Shown: positions 36,096 through 48,543 of the stretch, one piece after another
Position numbering within the stretch: position 1 is the stretch's first letter
Layout: each line of letters starts with the position of its first letter
Assembly: GCA_950022295.1 (NCBI GenBank)
Contig: OX465600.1
Location: 313,358,031-313,422,030 of the forward strand
Origin: Bromus sterilis
Lineage: Eukaryota; Streptophyta; Magnoliopsida; Poales; Poaceae
Length of the DNA stretch: 64,000 nucleotides
Reading direction: 5' to 3'
The notes under the pieces: model-generated
Database searches by the model: none
What the model was told of the DNA's origin: nothing
What the model saw: only the letters and a program-made list of their open reading frames with translations
Program-made: the position numbers and the translations under genes

Positions 36096-36568
36096 AGGAC
36101 TGTCTGTAGAATTATCAAGCCTTGGTCGAAGTCGAGTCTAGCATTCTATAGTTATATAGTTACTCTTGGTATATAAGGGAATAACGTAAGGCTTCTTTTT
36201 CTCCTTAACCTCATCGATCTGAGTTCTGAGTCACACTTATATTTTCTACGGGATGATAGGACTAGGCTCATCTATGTCTTTACTAGAACATCTCGTTGAT
36301 TGCTTCTTTGTAGCCATAGGATTGTTGTGGTCATCTATAGTCTTCATGTTGTTGAGTTCTTTGAAGAAGTTCTGTCCAATCGCCTCGAGGTTGTTTCATT
36401 TTCCATCTCGGTGTAGCCGTTATGCTGCCCAATTTATCCCGTGTTTTTATGAATCATTGCCTTCGCATTATAGTCTTTCCCACCTAAATCATGTCCCCTT
36501 ATCTTTGATTCCATCATAAAACCTGTTCTGATTGTTGAGTTTTATCACACAGGATGTCAGGTGGAACT

Positions 36569-39500
36569 TGTGACGCCCCCAAAATTAGACCGTGTACAGT
36601 AATCATACACGCAAGGTACACGATCGAGATCAGGGACTCACGGTGAGATATCACAACACAACTCTACAAAAAAATACAAGCTGTTTAATACAAGCCAGGG
36701 GCCACGAGGGATCGAATACAACAGCTCGAGAGCACAAAGTCAGCGGAACTAATAGTATCTGAGTACAGACACAAGGATACAAGGTTTCCTTAAGAAGGCT
36801 ATCACAAAATCAACACCGATCGAAAAGGCGAGGCCTCCTTCCTGCAAACCTCCAAGCTACTCCTGGTCAATGGGGAACTCGACGTCGTAGAAGGCATCGG
36901 GGATCTTCATGTTGCGGTGGTCGACATCGGGGATCTCCTGCTCCTGGACTCCAACGTCGACTGCAGCGGCCGATCAGGCAAAACAAAAAGGGGGAAAATA
37001 AAGTAGGTGAGTATCTAGCATACCTGCGAGTCTTACGTCCGCTACTAAGCATTATGCATTGTATCAACGAAAAGAAGAGGCTATATATAGTGGACTGCAA
37101 GATAGAAATCAGAATAAGGGTAAGAAGCTAGGTCTATGGAAGACTAGCATCTTCCGACGATGTCTTGCAGCATAAGGTAAGAATCAACCAACAGTTTATA
37201 TAAAGCATAAAGTATCAATACAGCAGAAGTTGCTGCAGCATTGTATAACAATAAGGTGTAATAATTAACAATGCCTCCGAGTTCACCTCCTCGACATCCC
37301 AGCGAGGAAGAAAACCCGGAACCATACAGTTTAATAATAATAGTTTGTAGTGGTAAGATCCAGCTTCAGCATAAAGCGTCCTGTTACTGTGGACACGGCT
37401 ATTCGAATAGATTAATCTTCCCTGCAGGGGTGCACTTGTGTTACGCTACACGCACGGATCTCCAGGGTGGCGGGAACCTTGTTAGGGAACGCTCCACCGA
37501 GGCTATCCGACACTCCATAGCCCATCTTTCAAACTCAACAGAGAGGTCATCCGCCGGTCTATATCCTATGTACGCGGGGCTTTGGACCCTAACCCCGACG
37601 TACTCCTGCACGGTGCGAGGCTGGCCGGTGAAGTTAAAGCAAATCCAAATAAGATACCACTGCGCGAGCAAATAAGACAACACCACTTCCCGGCGCAGGC
37701 CGCGATACTGCTAACGTCTGAAGAGTCCTCGGACGACACTACGAAGCAGAGGAGCCCATAACTCGTAATTCCCACGGGTAGGTAGTGCGTACATGGCGTA
37801 TAGGCAACTCAAGACATCCACTGCACCATTTAGCATTTTAATTAACCTGCGTGACAACCGTTATCGTTGCCTCGACTTAACCGACCCGCAGACAACGACA
37901 GCAGCCAGGACCACCAGTACATCGGTGCATGCCCCGTCGTCCCACCAAGTCACTGCGGTTACCAACAAGGTGAACTGTCTCCTTACCTTGTCTCGCGTGT
38001 GCTCCTGGAGGAGCTCGACTTTCGTGGTTTGGTAACTCTTGCGGTCAACAATCAGGGGCCAAGCACACCGGTACACTGGTCGTACCCTCCCTGTCGTCCC
38101 GTCGCAATACCTCTCGCGAGCACCGTTGGGTCGCCCGACTTCTTACCTTGAAGGACACCAGTTGGTTCGAGTCCCTACCATTAAGTGAGACATCAGCGGA
38201 ATGAACTAAAGAGGTAAACCTCGTATCATCCCGGTGATGCTACGCTACTGAGCCGACGAGAATGAAATACGAATCCATTTCACTCGTAAGCCAAACTCGA
38301 AGCGACTCGGCAGAGTCTCGCCGTTGTAGGTTTCCTAGGGCGTCTGCCTTGATCCGTACCTGTTACAGTTGTATATATTTCGTTTCCGCGATCACTCCCC
38401 TGAGTGGCCACGACCCGCTATCTAATCCTAGCTAACAATGCGCAGGGCTCACTGCTGAATATTATATATATATTTATAAGGCAGCATAGGATACAAGAAG
38501 GTACATCAAGGGGCGACAATGACAGGCTATGCAATTCAATAGGATTGTAATCGTAGCAGCAGCAGTAACAATGCCTAGTGCAAGAAAGTAAGGAAAGGTA
38601 GGCGATATTTGGGGAAGAGAATGGATCTGCTTGCCTGGAAGCTCGACGGCAGGGGTAGGGTCGTCGACGAAGTAGTCGTACTCGGCAATGATGTCATCGA
38701 CGGCAGCAACGGGGTCTACCGGAGAACAAGGGGGAGAAACAGTAAATACACAGCAAGCATATACAAACAGATGCATGTCATGACAGATGAAATGTTAACG
38801 GTGTTCTAACGCAGTGCAATGCACGTCGCTCGGAACGGAAATTCATCTGAGGATGAACTACCGGCTCTGGGTGATTACCGGACAGGGTGACCGGAGGGGG
38901 AAGGATCAAGCCGGAGGTGTCGTGGGTACCGTACAAACATAAGGGGGGTGTATCCATGTTAGTTGATCTATTCCGAACAACTTTCGTGTTCGAAATAAAT
39001 TCATCTGGGTACTTTAGCAGTACCGGACAATTTATCGGACAGTCGGTCCGGAGGGGGACGGTTCGATGTTCGTTGTGTTAGAGGGGTGTGATAGACATAC
39101 GGATGGCGTATTCGTATTCATTATATTTTTCTGATCAATTTTCATGTATAAAGTTTTTGAATCCGAGTTACGGTTTAGAAGTTATTGAATTTCAAAGTTT
39201 AAATCATTTAAATGACTTTCTGAATTTCTTTTATTATTTATTTAACATTATCCAGAACATTATCCAAAACAGTGCCTGTCATGTGGGGCCACCCTGTCAT
39301 AGGCTGAGGCCTTTGACTGGTCAAACTGACCAGGGGGTCCCACCTGTCAATGACTCATTTTATATAATCCATTTAATTAAATCAACCCACATGCCATACA
39401 AAAAGATTTTAATAAATTCCTTCTAATTAATTAAACAGGGGTGGGGTCCACTTGTCATCCACACTAAGCTAATTAAACCATTTTATTTAACTAAATGACC

Positions 39501-39737
39501 AGAGGGCCCACCTGTAAGAGAGAGGCTAACTAACAATTTTAATCAGTTTAAGTTAGCAGTTTAATTAACTACTGGCCCTACATGTCATACTACTCAGCAG
39601 GAGTTTAGTTTAGAAAGGGGGGGGGGGGGTTAGTCCAGCGTGTGCCCGCCGGCGAACACGGGCACGGTGGCGCTGGTCGTCAGGGCCAACTCCGGCGAGG
39701 TGGGGGGAAGAGGCGCGGCGGGTGGGATGCGGGCGAG
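36569..39737 (-). repeat. Family B 3' LTR, left part
   Basis: Starts tgtgacgcccccaaaattag in plus reading and is interrupted by element D at 39738. Aligns with 61529-64000 at a few percent divergence by eye, with a 48-bp deletion near 38187 relative to 63149-63200. Contains the double palindrome at 37390-37435. Small frames here are shared by both LTRs and are not called. Confidence 0.85.
37390..37435 (-). promoter_or_regulatory. Double-palindrome block in left LTR of B
   Basis: CTATTCGAATAG at 37399-37410 and CCCTGCAGGG at 37420-37429, with ggacacgg on the left, as in families A and E. The right LTR has the same block at 62351-62396, with one palindrome base changed (ctattccaatag). Confidence 0.6.
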
Positions 39738-41376
39738 TGATACGTCCCAAACGTATCTATAATTTCTGCTTGCTCCATGCATATTTTGTGTGACTTTGTC
39801 ATGTTTTGATTGAACTTTATTACACTTTTAAACCAATTTGGACTAACCTACTAACTCAGTGCACCCAGTTGCCAGCTTCTGGTTTTCTGCTGTTTTTGTT
39901 TTTCAGGTTTTCCGGCTGATTAAAATGCCCAAAAAATTCCGCAAAAATTATATTAAAAATCAGCGGACAGGAAGCTTCCGGAATAACCAAGGGAGAGAGC
40001 CGGGACCACCACCAGGGAGCCAGAAGGGTCCCTGGCGCGGCCCCAACCCTAGGGCGCGCCAGGCACCCTCCTGGCTGCCCTGGGTGGCCCCTCGACGCCC
40101 CCTTCGCCTATATAACCCCCTCGGGGTAGAAACCCCTAAACAGGAACTCTTTTTCGCGGAAACCTCTCTGTTCCGCCGCTGCCGCCATTTTTAGATCGGG
40201 GCTGCGTGGAGAAGCTGCCCCGGCACCCTGCCGGAAGGAGATCACCCCTCCGGGAGACCATCCATAGCCATGGACGCCTCCCGTATGTACCGTGAGTAGT
40301 CCCCCTTGGACCATGGGTCCGTGATCAGTAGCTATGAGATGTCCTCTCCCTCTTTTATGCTTCCACTTTCGAGACCTCGTGAGCTGCCTCACATGATCGA
40401 GGCACCTATGTAATTTTCTGCTGTTGCTATGCTGAGTTTGTTGGGATCTGATGGATTATGAGACTATGTTCAGATTGTGATGAGTAATATATTTGGTTTG
40501 CCCTTTTATATTTTGTTCTTGAGTAAATTCTTGCATGTTCTCCGTTGCAGTATTTGCTTTGGCCAAGTTATTTGCTTGCAACTCCAAGAGAGAGCGTTAT
40601 GCTCGATTGTGGGTTCAGCCCCCTGATGTCTAGCCTGAGTGACAGAAACATGAGACTAGGGGATGTGTTGTTGCCACCAGGGATAAAACAACGGTGATTG
40701 TGCCTATTGGTGCAAGAATTGTTTACTTTACGCAAAGTTCTTTTAATGCAGTTGTCTGTTGCTTTGAGTTTACACTTTGGGTGGGATTCGCAACTTAATA
40801 CCAGCGAGATGTTGTGGATAGATATCTCAAGGTGGATGATTCGTAGTAGATGCAGATGGATTTCGGTCTACTTACCTTGGCGTATTGCCCATTGCTTTTG
40901 AGCCCTTCCTTTCTTTGCAGCATAGTTAGCATTGCGGTGCCTTCATAATCCTGTCAATTGCCCAACTGTGATTTGTTTACCTCGCTAGCATTTTTATCGT
41001 CTTTTGGGAGAGAGACATCACTAGTGAAAATCACGGGACTCCGGTCCATCTTCATACCATTGTTCACACCCACTATTTATCTTTCTGTTTTTACTTTTAC
41101 TAGTACCTTTTTATCTCTTGCGTTTGATCCTTTGTAAACGACAAGGCCGGAGGAATTGACAACTCCTCTGAACTCGTTGGGAGCAAAGTTATTTGTTTTG
41201 TGCAGGTCCACGACAACTCCACGCATCAGAGTAATTTCTGGCGCCGTTGTCACCTATCGTACTTATCGTTGAGTCCTACTGGAGACAAACCTTGGTATCT
41301 TTACTGAGGGAAATTACCGCTACGCTGCATCTCAACCTTCCACTTGGGGTAACCAACGAGGGGCGAGAAGCCATCA
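39738..41376 (+). repeat. Element D 5' LTR
   Basis: About 1.64 kb from tgatacgtcc to a probable end ccatca at 41376, ten bases before the best primer-binding site. TATA box CTATATAAC at 40108-40116. The end is less certain because a primer-site-like motif also occurs earlier at 41239. Confidence 0.7.
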
Positions 41377-41467
41377 AGCTAATTTCTGGCGCCGTTGCCG
41401 GGGACTCAAAGGAAGTACAAATACGCGAGTCCTGATAACCGCCAATTTCTGGCGCCGTTGTCGGACT
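41239..41467 (+). repeat. Three primer-binding-site-like motifs
   Basis: aatttctggcgccgttg occurs three times: TGGCGCCGTTG begins at 41239, 41387 and 41450. Only the middle one continues as the full 18-bp complement of tRNA-Asp (…CCGGGGA). Confidence 0.75.
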
Positions 41468-41630
41468 CCTGTATCAAAAATAGGGGAGTTACACGCTATC
41501 TTTTACCTTTGCTTTTTAGTCTTGTTAGTTTACCTTTCGGTTTCTATCTCAGTGTCCTTTATGAAAAACCACAATAATAGTTGCTACCTTTTGCCTTTGT
41601 CTTGCTTTGCCTATTTATGCTATCCTCACC

Positions 41631-42593
41631 ATGGGTGATGAACCACCCAAATATGGTAGGATGGACATGTTTCACTTGGATCGTCTTCGATCAATTTGTG
41701 CTCGCGCTAAAAACCCAACCGACTTGGTTGAGGGAAAATCATTGGATGTGCATGCTCATTATACGCGGCACCGCCTATCTCAGAAAGGGAAACACTTATG
41801 GGATCAAATACATGTTTCTTATTGCCATGCTAAACTTTTGTGCCACATTTATGATTTTACTTGTTTTTCTAATATAGATCATAAACACCTCCCTTTCCAA
41901 TGTGAGTTTAATGAAAATGAGATCTTATCTTCTTATGCTAAAGGTGTTTATGATTACTTTGATGTTGAAAAGATTGAAGATTTTGTTGCTTTTAAAGGTG
42001 CCTATGAGATTGATTCTTTGATTGAAAAGTATCACGATACTATTTTCGAGTCTGAAAACTTTGCAGTTCTTGCTTATTGCTTCGATAATTATACTTCCAA
42101 TTCTTATATTGAGGATTTTAAAAATAAAATGTTTGCTGCCCAAGAAGAGGCCAATGATTTCTTTGAGGAGGAATCCCATGATTCCGAGGACTCACTTGGA
42201 ATATCCATGTCTGAAATTTTGTATACTTGCTTTGTTGATGGCCAAGATGCCACTATGGATGATGCTGACAAAAATGAACTCTCTATAGTTCCTTATGTTA
42301 AGCATGAAATTGTTGCTATTGCACCCACACTCTATTGTCCTATTATCCTTTTGAAATCTCCAACTATGGAGAATTTTCCTCTTATCAAACCTCAATGTGA
42401 TGGGTTGCATTTATCTTATGATCTTAAAAACCGTGTTGAAAACAATACACGTGTACTTGTAGGTCATGAACAACATGATTTATGTGATAGTTATATTCTT
42501 CATGTTGTTCATAATACTACTGAAAATTATTTTGAGAGAGGGAAGTTTGGTTGTAGAAACTTCCATATTATTAAACTCCTCTTTTTATGTTGA
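41631..42593 (+). CDS. 320-residue protein of element D, function unknown
   Basis: Intact frame from ATG at 41631 (MGDEPPKYGRMDMFHLDRLR) to 42593. The sequence is rich in D/E, H, F and Y and carries repeated short acidic stretches (FFEEESHDSEDSLG, NENEILSSYAKGVYDYFDVE). There is no zinc knuckle, protease or RT motif and no clear signal peptide. It sits where gag should be, some 180 bp after the primer-binding site, so a Gag-like or accessory role is possible. I have the impression that related frames occur in Triticeae non-autonomous Athila-type elements, but I cannot name a domain. An open frame in an element without pol suggests either recent origin or selection. Confidence 0.6.
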   Translation: MGDEPPKYGRMDMFHLDRLRSICARAKNPTDLVEGKSLDVHAHYTRHRLSQKGKHLWDQIHVSYCHAKLLCHIYDFTCFSNIDHKHLPFQCEFNENEILSSYAKGVYDYFDVEKIEDFVAFKGAYEIDSLIEKYHDTIFESENFAVLAYCFDNYTSNSYIEDFKNKMFAAQEEANDFFEEESHDSEDSLGISMSEILYTCFVDGQDATMDDADKNELSIVPYVKHEIVAIAPTLYCPIILLKSPTMENFPLIKPQCDGLHLSYDLKNRVENNTRVLVGHEQHDLCDSYILHVVHNTTENYFERGKFGCRNFHIIKLLFLC

Positions 42594-45500
42594 AAGTTTT
42601 GAAGTTGTTCTTGTTCCACCTTCCTATGCATGTCACTTTGTGCTTATTTGATTTATTTTCTTACAAGATGCCTATGCATAGGAAGTGGGTTAGTCTTAAA
42701 TGTGTTTCATATTTGCTTCTTGATGCTCTCTTTTGCTTCAAATCCTTATTTTTATGAGAGCAACTTTTATGATCTTCAAGCCTAGCTAAATGGCTCTAAA
42801 GAAGCGCTTTTGGGAGGCAGCCCGCAACGAATATAGGTTTTTCTTTTTTCTTTTTTTCTGTTCTTAGTAGTCTTGATGATTGTTACTACTGTAGCAACAT
42901 CATTGTATCTTTCTTTTTCAAGCTTTGTGCCAAGTTTAGCCTCAGAGTGCTTGAAAGTTCAAAAGTTGGAGCTTGCTGTCCAGAAACAGATTCTGTCTTC
43001 TTTACGGGAAAATTCGCGATAAATCACCAGATCATCTTGTTGATCTGAATTTGTTTGACAACATGCTCCATACAATTGGCTTGCTAGCCTCTGTACAAAG
43101 TTTTTTGATTTGAGTTGCAAAAGTATCTCGAAAAAATTCCCCTTTCTCTGCTGTTCTGTTTCTCTCAGCTTCTGCCCCAGTTTTTCTTTTCGTAGTTTTG
43201 CAATCCTTAAGCTTGCTTTTTCTTTGCAAACTTTTTTGGGCAGGCAAGAGAAACAGTAGCTCTTCCTGGAAATCTTTTTTTGCAGTAGAGGAAAATTATT
43301 TTATTAGGGTACTAACCTCTCTAATCAGCCTACAATGAGTTATGTATGAAGGGAGTTTTCAAGTGCGCGATGGAAGGTGATGAAAGAAGATCCAGGAGTG
43401 TCAAGCGCTCAAGCTTGGGGATGCCCAAGTGCACCCCCAATAAATATTCAAGGAGACTCAAGCGTCTAAGCTTGGGGATGCCCCCGGTGCATCCCCTTCT
43501 TCATCAACAATCATCGGTCTGTCTTTCGTTGCACTATATTTTTATCACTTCATGCGTTATGTGCTTTACTTGGAGCGTCTCGCTCTTTACTTTTCTAGGT
43601 TTGTTTTGCTTTCTTTGCTGTAGTAACAAGTTAGACCCCAAATTACTCTTTTGTGTGGGAGAGAAACACGCTCCACTTGAACTAGAACTCCTCATAGGAA
43701 TTGCATGCTTATTTCTTTTAGCTGTGAGTTGTTCTTTTTCTTTTCTTAGCTGCTGGTCTATTTAGCTGTAGTGCTTTAGTTTTCTAGAGCTTTTCTTTTC
43801 AGGTTGAACTTTCTATAGGTTGCATGTTTTATCTTGTTAGAGAGTTTGCCTATTGCACTGAGTTCTGTGTCTTGACTAGAAAGTAGGTAGTTAAAGTTGC
43901 TTTTCTTTTTGAAGTAGTAACTTGCAATAGTTTTGAGGTATTGACTAGAGTAATGTTTGAACTTTTGGTGTCAAGAGCTCTTGCCTATTAGTGATAGATG
44001 TCGTATTTTGGGAAATCCGTGTGTTTTTCGAAAACCAAAAACCCCTGTTGAGAACTCTAGCTACTAGATGGATCACTAACCTCTGGAGGGTTCGAATATT
44101 AGAGTACACTCACGTACCTTGAGTCGAGGATGCGCAAGGATAACCAAACCCCCATACACTCCTCCTCGGGGTACCTGTCTCTTTGTGAACCTCCTATTAG
44201 ATTGAGAGTTACCGATAATAAGTGCATGAGTTCTTCGGACTAATGTGAGTATTCGAAAGTTGACACTTCCACCTACCCATACTTTTTCTAGCCTCTTCGG
44301 TACCGTGCATTGCCCTTTTCTCATCTCGAGAGTTGGCGCATACTTCGCCGGTGCATCCAAACCCTTGGCATGATACGTTCTGTCATCATAAGCCTCATTA
44401 TATGTTTCCTCAAAACAGCCACCATACCTACCTACAAGGCATTTCCATAGCCTTTCCGAGATACATTGCCATGGAACATCCACCCTCTCATGACTTGATC
44501 TTCATGTCATACATGCTACTTGCTTGATCGATGAGCCGCATGCTAGTTGGGCCTTGCCCTAATCATTGCTACATGACGCGCTAGTATCATTGCATATCCT
44601 GCTATCCTGGCAGAGGCATACATTTGCATCATGATTAGTTACATTTTCTTTTTGTGAGTACCTTTGTAAAGTGTGAAAGATCTCCTATATTCTTGTAAAA
44701 TATAGAGTATTGCCCCTAAAGTGAGGAAAAGATCCCAAAGAGGACAAAATCAAAAGATCCCAAAGAGGACAAATGAGAGTTAAATAGAAAAAGCCATTGA
44801 GGCCACCAAAAAAATAAAAAATAAAAGAGAAAAAGAAAAATAAAAAGAGAGAAGGGGGCATACTACTATTCCTTTTGAGAGATCCACACTAGTACTTCAT
44901 CTTCTATCCCTTGTACTCCATAGAGATTATCATCATGCATATAGCTATGTGGGGAACTTTTACACTATAGAACTTGGCTTGTATATTCCAATGATGAGCC
45001 TCCTCAAACGAGCTCTAGGTCTTCTTGAGCAAGCAAGTTAGATGCACCCCCACTAGTTCCATTGGAGAGCTTTTAGCTCACATGTGCATCCGTTGTATGG
45101 CAATCCCTACTCCTCACATCATATCTATCATATGGCCTTCTCTCGCCTATGATTGTCCTCATTGATGTGAGCCTTTCACACACCTTTTTGTCTTCCTCCT
45201 CCACCCTTTTTCTGTTTCGCCTTTTAGGTGTCAACTTTCTTGCTCACGCTCATCCATTGCATGAGTGCTCAAAATATCGAAAGGGAGTGGATCAGTTTGA
45301 CTTGTACCTGGCTAGTGGTCTGGGGACGAGTCCAGATAAGAATCCAAAGGAGACTAAGTGTGAAACTTTAGTAGATAGTTGTTCTCAACAACATTTTTTC
45401 CCTTTCTTCTCAGTCCCTTGCTTGCACGCAAACACCATCTAGAGACATTCGAGTCACGGACAGCAAGAGCTCTTGCACCTTTCGTTCTTCTATTGCTTGT

Positions 45501-45640
45501 GTTAATGCCAATATAGACTCTTACCTGTTAAGACTTGAATTGAATTGCATGCTTTGATTGCTTTACTTAACAGTCCTTATTTGGTTGTGTGGCATGTCAC
45601 CACAGAAATTATGCTTGTTATCATTTACCTACTCGAGGAC
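42594..45640 (+). other. Element D internal non-coding region
   Basis: No retrotransposon domain recognised. It includes a duplicated 'aagcttggggatgccc' tract (43414 and 43469), a purine-rich stretch with a short tandem repeat (aagatcccaaagaggaca, ~44730-44772) and an A-rich run to 44850. A minus-strand frame of 135 codons at 44076-44483 lacks an ATG, and an in-phase partner upstream is frameshifted, so I do not call it as a gene. Confidence 0.6.
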
Positions 45641-46454
45641 GAGCAGGAATTAAGCTTGGGGATGTTGTGTAAGGCCCCTGATGCGGTACTAACTCTAACT
45701 AGTCGCTTTCGCGTCCGGTCGGAGTTAGAAGCGCATCAAACGCCACCGGCGCACGACACTCGCACTCGTGTCGCTGCCGGATTCTCGACAACAGGTATAT
45801 AAGCATAACTCTAAGATAGAAATGTATAGATAGATAAATAGAGCAGGGCATACAACGCCACTGCTAATAATACAACATCATCATGAGTACATCTCATCAA
45901 TACATCAAGCGGAAGCATAATAGGGACCGAGTACGGTCAAGATCCAAATTGCCCTAGAGAGGGCTACACATAAATGTCCACCCACGGGAACGTCTGAACC
46001 CAACTATAAGATCCTACTGGTCGAGGTACTCGTACTCGTCGTCATCCTCCGGGGGCACCTCCACGAAGTAACGTCCGGTGCTGGGGTCGAGGTAGTAGTC
46101 CACTGCAGCGGCCGATCAGGCAAAGCGGTAAAGACAGAAAGGTAAACGGGGGTGAGAACATATCATTACGGAATAACTAACGCTACAGGAAAGGTAAAGA
46201 CAGGGGCAGGTTGCAGCCGTACTAGCATATATGGTGGCTACTCGTTCTAACAGAATAGAGGCGAGGTCCAAGAAGTTACGTTGACAACGTGTCATAGGTC
46301 GGCTATCCACCTACTTACGCAAACATAACACAACCTCGTTTCTCTCTCGGTCCCCCTGGACGAAGAAAGACAACCAAGGCACGCACACGGTTTGTCAAGT
46401 TTTACAGCATGATTAGAATTGATGTTATTCTATGAACAAGGAGTAGGTCTCAAG

Positions 46455-46509
46455 TAGTCCATAACCGCGGACACGGCTTTTCGAAAAGATTTACCCTGCA
46501 GGGGTGTAC
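46455..46509 (-). promoter_or_regulatory. Double-palindrome block in E 3' LTR
   Basis: CTTTTCGAAAAG at 46477-46488, a palindrome kept despite two base changes from CTATTCGAATAG, and CCCTGCAGGG at 46494-46503. The identical block is in the 5' LTR at 56299-56353. Confidence 0.65.
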
Positions 46510-48543
46510 CAACTGTCCATTATAGACGTCGCATGTACGCCCGGTTTCCACTTGGCTAGGTAAGCGTCTGAAACTCCGGAACGTCAGAGTCCCTCTAACT
46601 AACAACGCACATATCCGGGTGGCCCCCGGTGAGTCGACACCCAACTCAAAAGCTGGCCACGCTCTCAAATCGGACTCTACCGTATGACTCCAGGTTTGGA
46701 TTACCGGTTAGTTCTCTTATGAGACCGGGTCCTCAGCCGGTCTATTTGGGCCAGCCAAGAAACTATGTCCTCCTGGCCCTGGTTTGGTTTGGAAACAACT
46801 GGGGATCCAACCAGCACACACACATTGCAAATGTAAATCAGCTCGGGCCACCACTAGAATGTACGAGGCTAGGTAGGTAAGACAAGGGGGCCCCATAAAA
46901 CCCCACACACGATTAGGCACACTCGTCAAGAAACACAATACCCGGAACTCGGGTCCTATGTGACTCAAATGGAACAAAGCACCAGACGGGATAGTCCAGC
47001 CTTCCACCTTTCGTCGAATATAAATTAACATCATTTAGCAATAATAAATATCAACCAACTTCTGCTACAGCATGATATCCCAACCATAAACATATAAGGT
47101 AAGCAGCAAGTTTTCTATCCATACTAAGCAATGGCTGTGCAGCGGTAACTTAGCAGTACAATGGTTTGCTGGGATGTGGGGATCATGGCCGTATGGGTTT
47201 AAACATGGCATATAAGGTAGATAGGATCAAGCAACATCGTTCTAGATCTACAGCTAGGCATGAGCAGAAAGTTATAAAGTAATGACACAGATCTCACCCT
47301 TGCCTGGTAAGGTAGTCGAAGCAGCACCCACGGTACCCTCGGGCTCGGTGTCGGACAGCTCCACGTAAGTCTCCTCGTCAGTCTCGGGTGCTAACGTAAA
47401 GATACCGGCAAGGAAAACACACAAGTAAGCAACTGATGCAAACTCAAACAAGGACGGCATGTTCAAGTTTTATTTACATGATATGACCCTGTCTAGTCAA
47501 ATTTAAATGAAGGTGATGACGACAGGTCATCACTTTCACATGCATTTTATTTACATTGTAATGGCTTTTGTCCAAGCCTTAGTTTAGGTGTAAGTAGCAT
47601 AAATGCATGACATGATCATCAAAGCATTACAAGAATTTGAATAACATGAAAGTAAAACAACGATTCCGGAGACGGAGTAGTGTCGGTGAGCTTGACACAT
47701 AGGAAGGTGCAACAACTGTTGCAAACCAGCCTCACCACATATGAAAATGTGTTGGGGCTGACTTGAAAAGGAAGATGACATGGAACAGATTGAAAGGATC
47801 AGATGATCAACATTTCAAATGCACTGAAGTTGAAATGTTGTAGGCAGAAAGATCTGATGCTTCTGGATCAGGTGAACACACCTGAACTCATGAGTTGCAC
47901 AAAACACCATGATAACTTCACCATTGAAAACATTGCAGATAAGCACCCCAAAAACATATATGATATGTCTCTATTTGAATTTGCAAAGGCAGTTGCAAAT
48001 TCAAATGAAGTTCAGGGGGCTGAGTGCAAAATTGCACCACATGAATTTTGAATAAGGTTCAGATGATGAAATCATCATCACCATGCAACTCCTTGCACAA
48101 AACTACCCCAAAAACCATATATGGCATGGGAAATTTAAAATTTGAACCACTTGACAAAAACAAAGAAAAGAAAAAGGGGCTAATTTGCAAAATGGCCACA
48201 CTTCAATTATTAGAAGGGGTCAGATGCAAAAATGTACCTCACCATGTTGGTTAGTAGCTCAAGCTACCCCAAAATCATATAAGGCATGCCCATGAATGCA
48301 AAAGATGTTCAAAAACAGATTTGAATTTGAGAGCAAATTCAAATTTGAATTTAAACAGAAAAGAAATCAAAGAAAAAGAAAAGTAACAAAAAAGAAAAAG
48401 GAATCAGCCTCCATGGGCTGCTCTCGGCGAATCCGGCCCATGCCGCCTCTCTGGCCCACACCGGGCTCAGCCCAGGCGGCCTGGCAGCCTGGGACGCTGA
48501 CATGCGGGCCCCAGGTGTCAGCCACAGCAAAGAAAACAAAAAT

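Larger units (their letters stand above)
32310..36568 (+). mobile_element. Family A Gypsy element A3: complete 5' LTR and start of internal region
   Basis: Plus-strand element. LTR 32310-36079 (3,770 bp, TGTCAGAACCCC to ggtcccgaca), tRNA-iMet primer site at 36084-36095 (TGGTATCAGAGC), then about 470 bp of leader before the family B insertion at 36569. The leader block CTTGGTCGAAGTCGAGTCTAG-like sequence is shared with families B and E, which supports a chromovirus relationship. The LTR centre (32750-33540) is GC-rich and exon-like. No gag is reached before the interruption. Confidence 0.85.
39738..45667 (+). mobile_element. Element D: Athila-like (Sabrina/WHAM-type) non-autonomous Gypsy element
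   Basis: Plus-strand element. The 5' LTR starts TGATACGTCCCAAACGTATC, the typical opening of several Triticeae Athila-lineage families. A tRNA-Asp-type primer site TGGCGCCGTTGCCGGGGA follows at 41387-41404. The internal region has one 320-codon frame and no RT, protease or integrase. The end of the internal region is the family-typical gagcaggaattaagcttggggatg (45641-45664). Only the first bases of the 3' LTR precede element E. Flanking gcgag at 39733-39737 may be half of the target duplication; the other half is lost. Confidence 0.85.

Noticed and set aside
44076..44483. 135-codon minus-strand frame in element D
   Set aside because: No ATG, upstream continuation is out of phase, and it lies in non-coding sequence of a non-autonomous element. 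Might be an antisense relic, but not supported as a gene.
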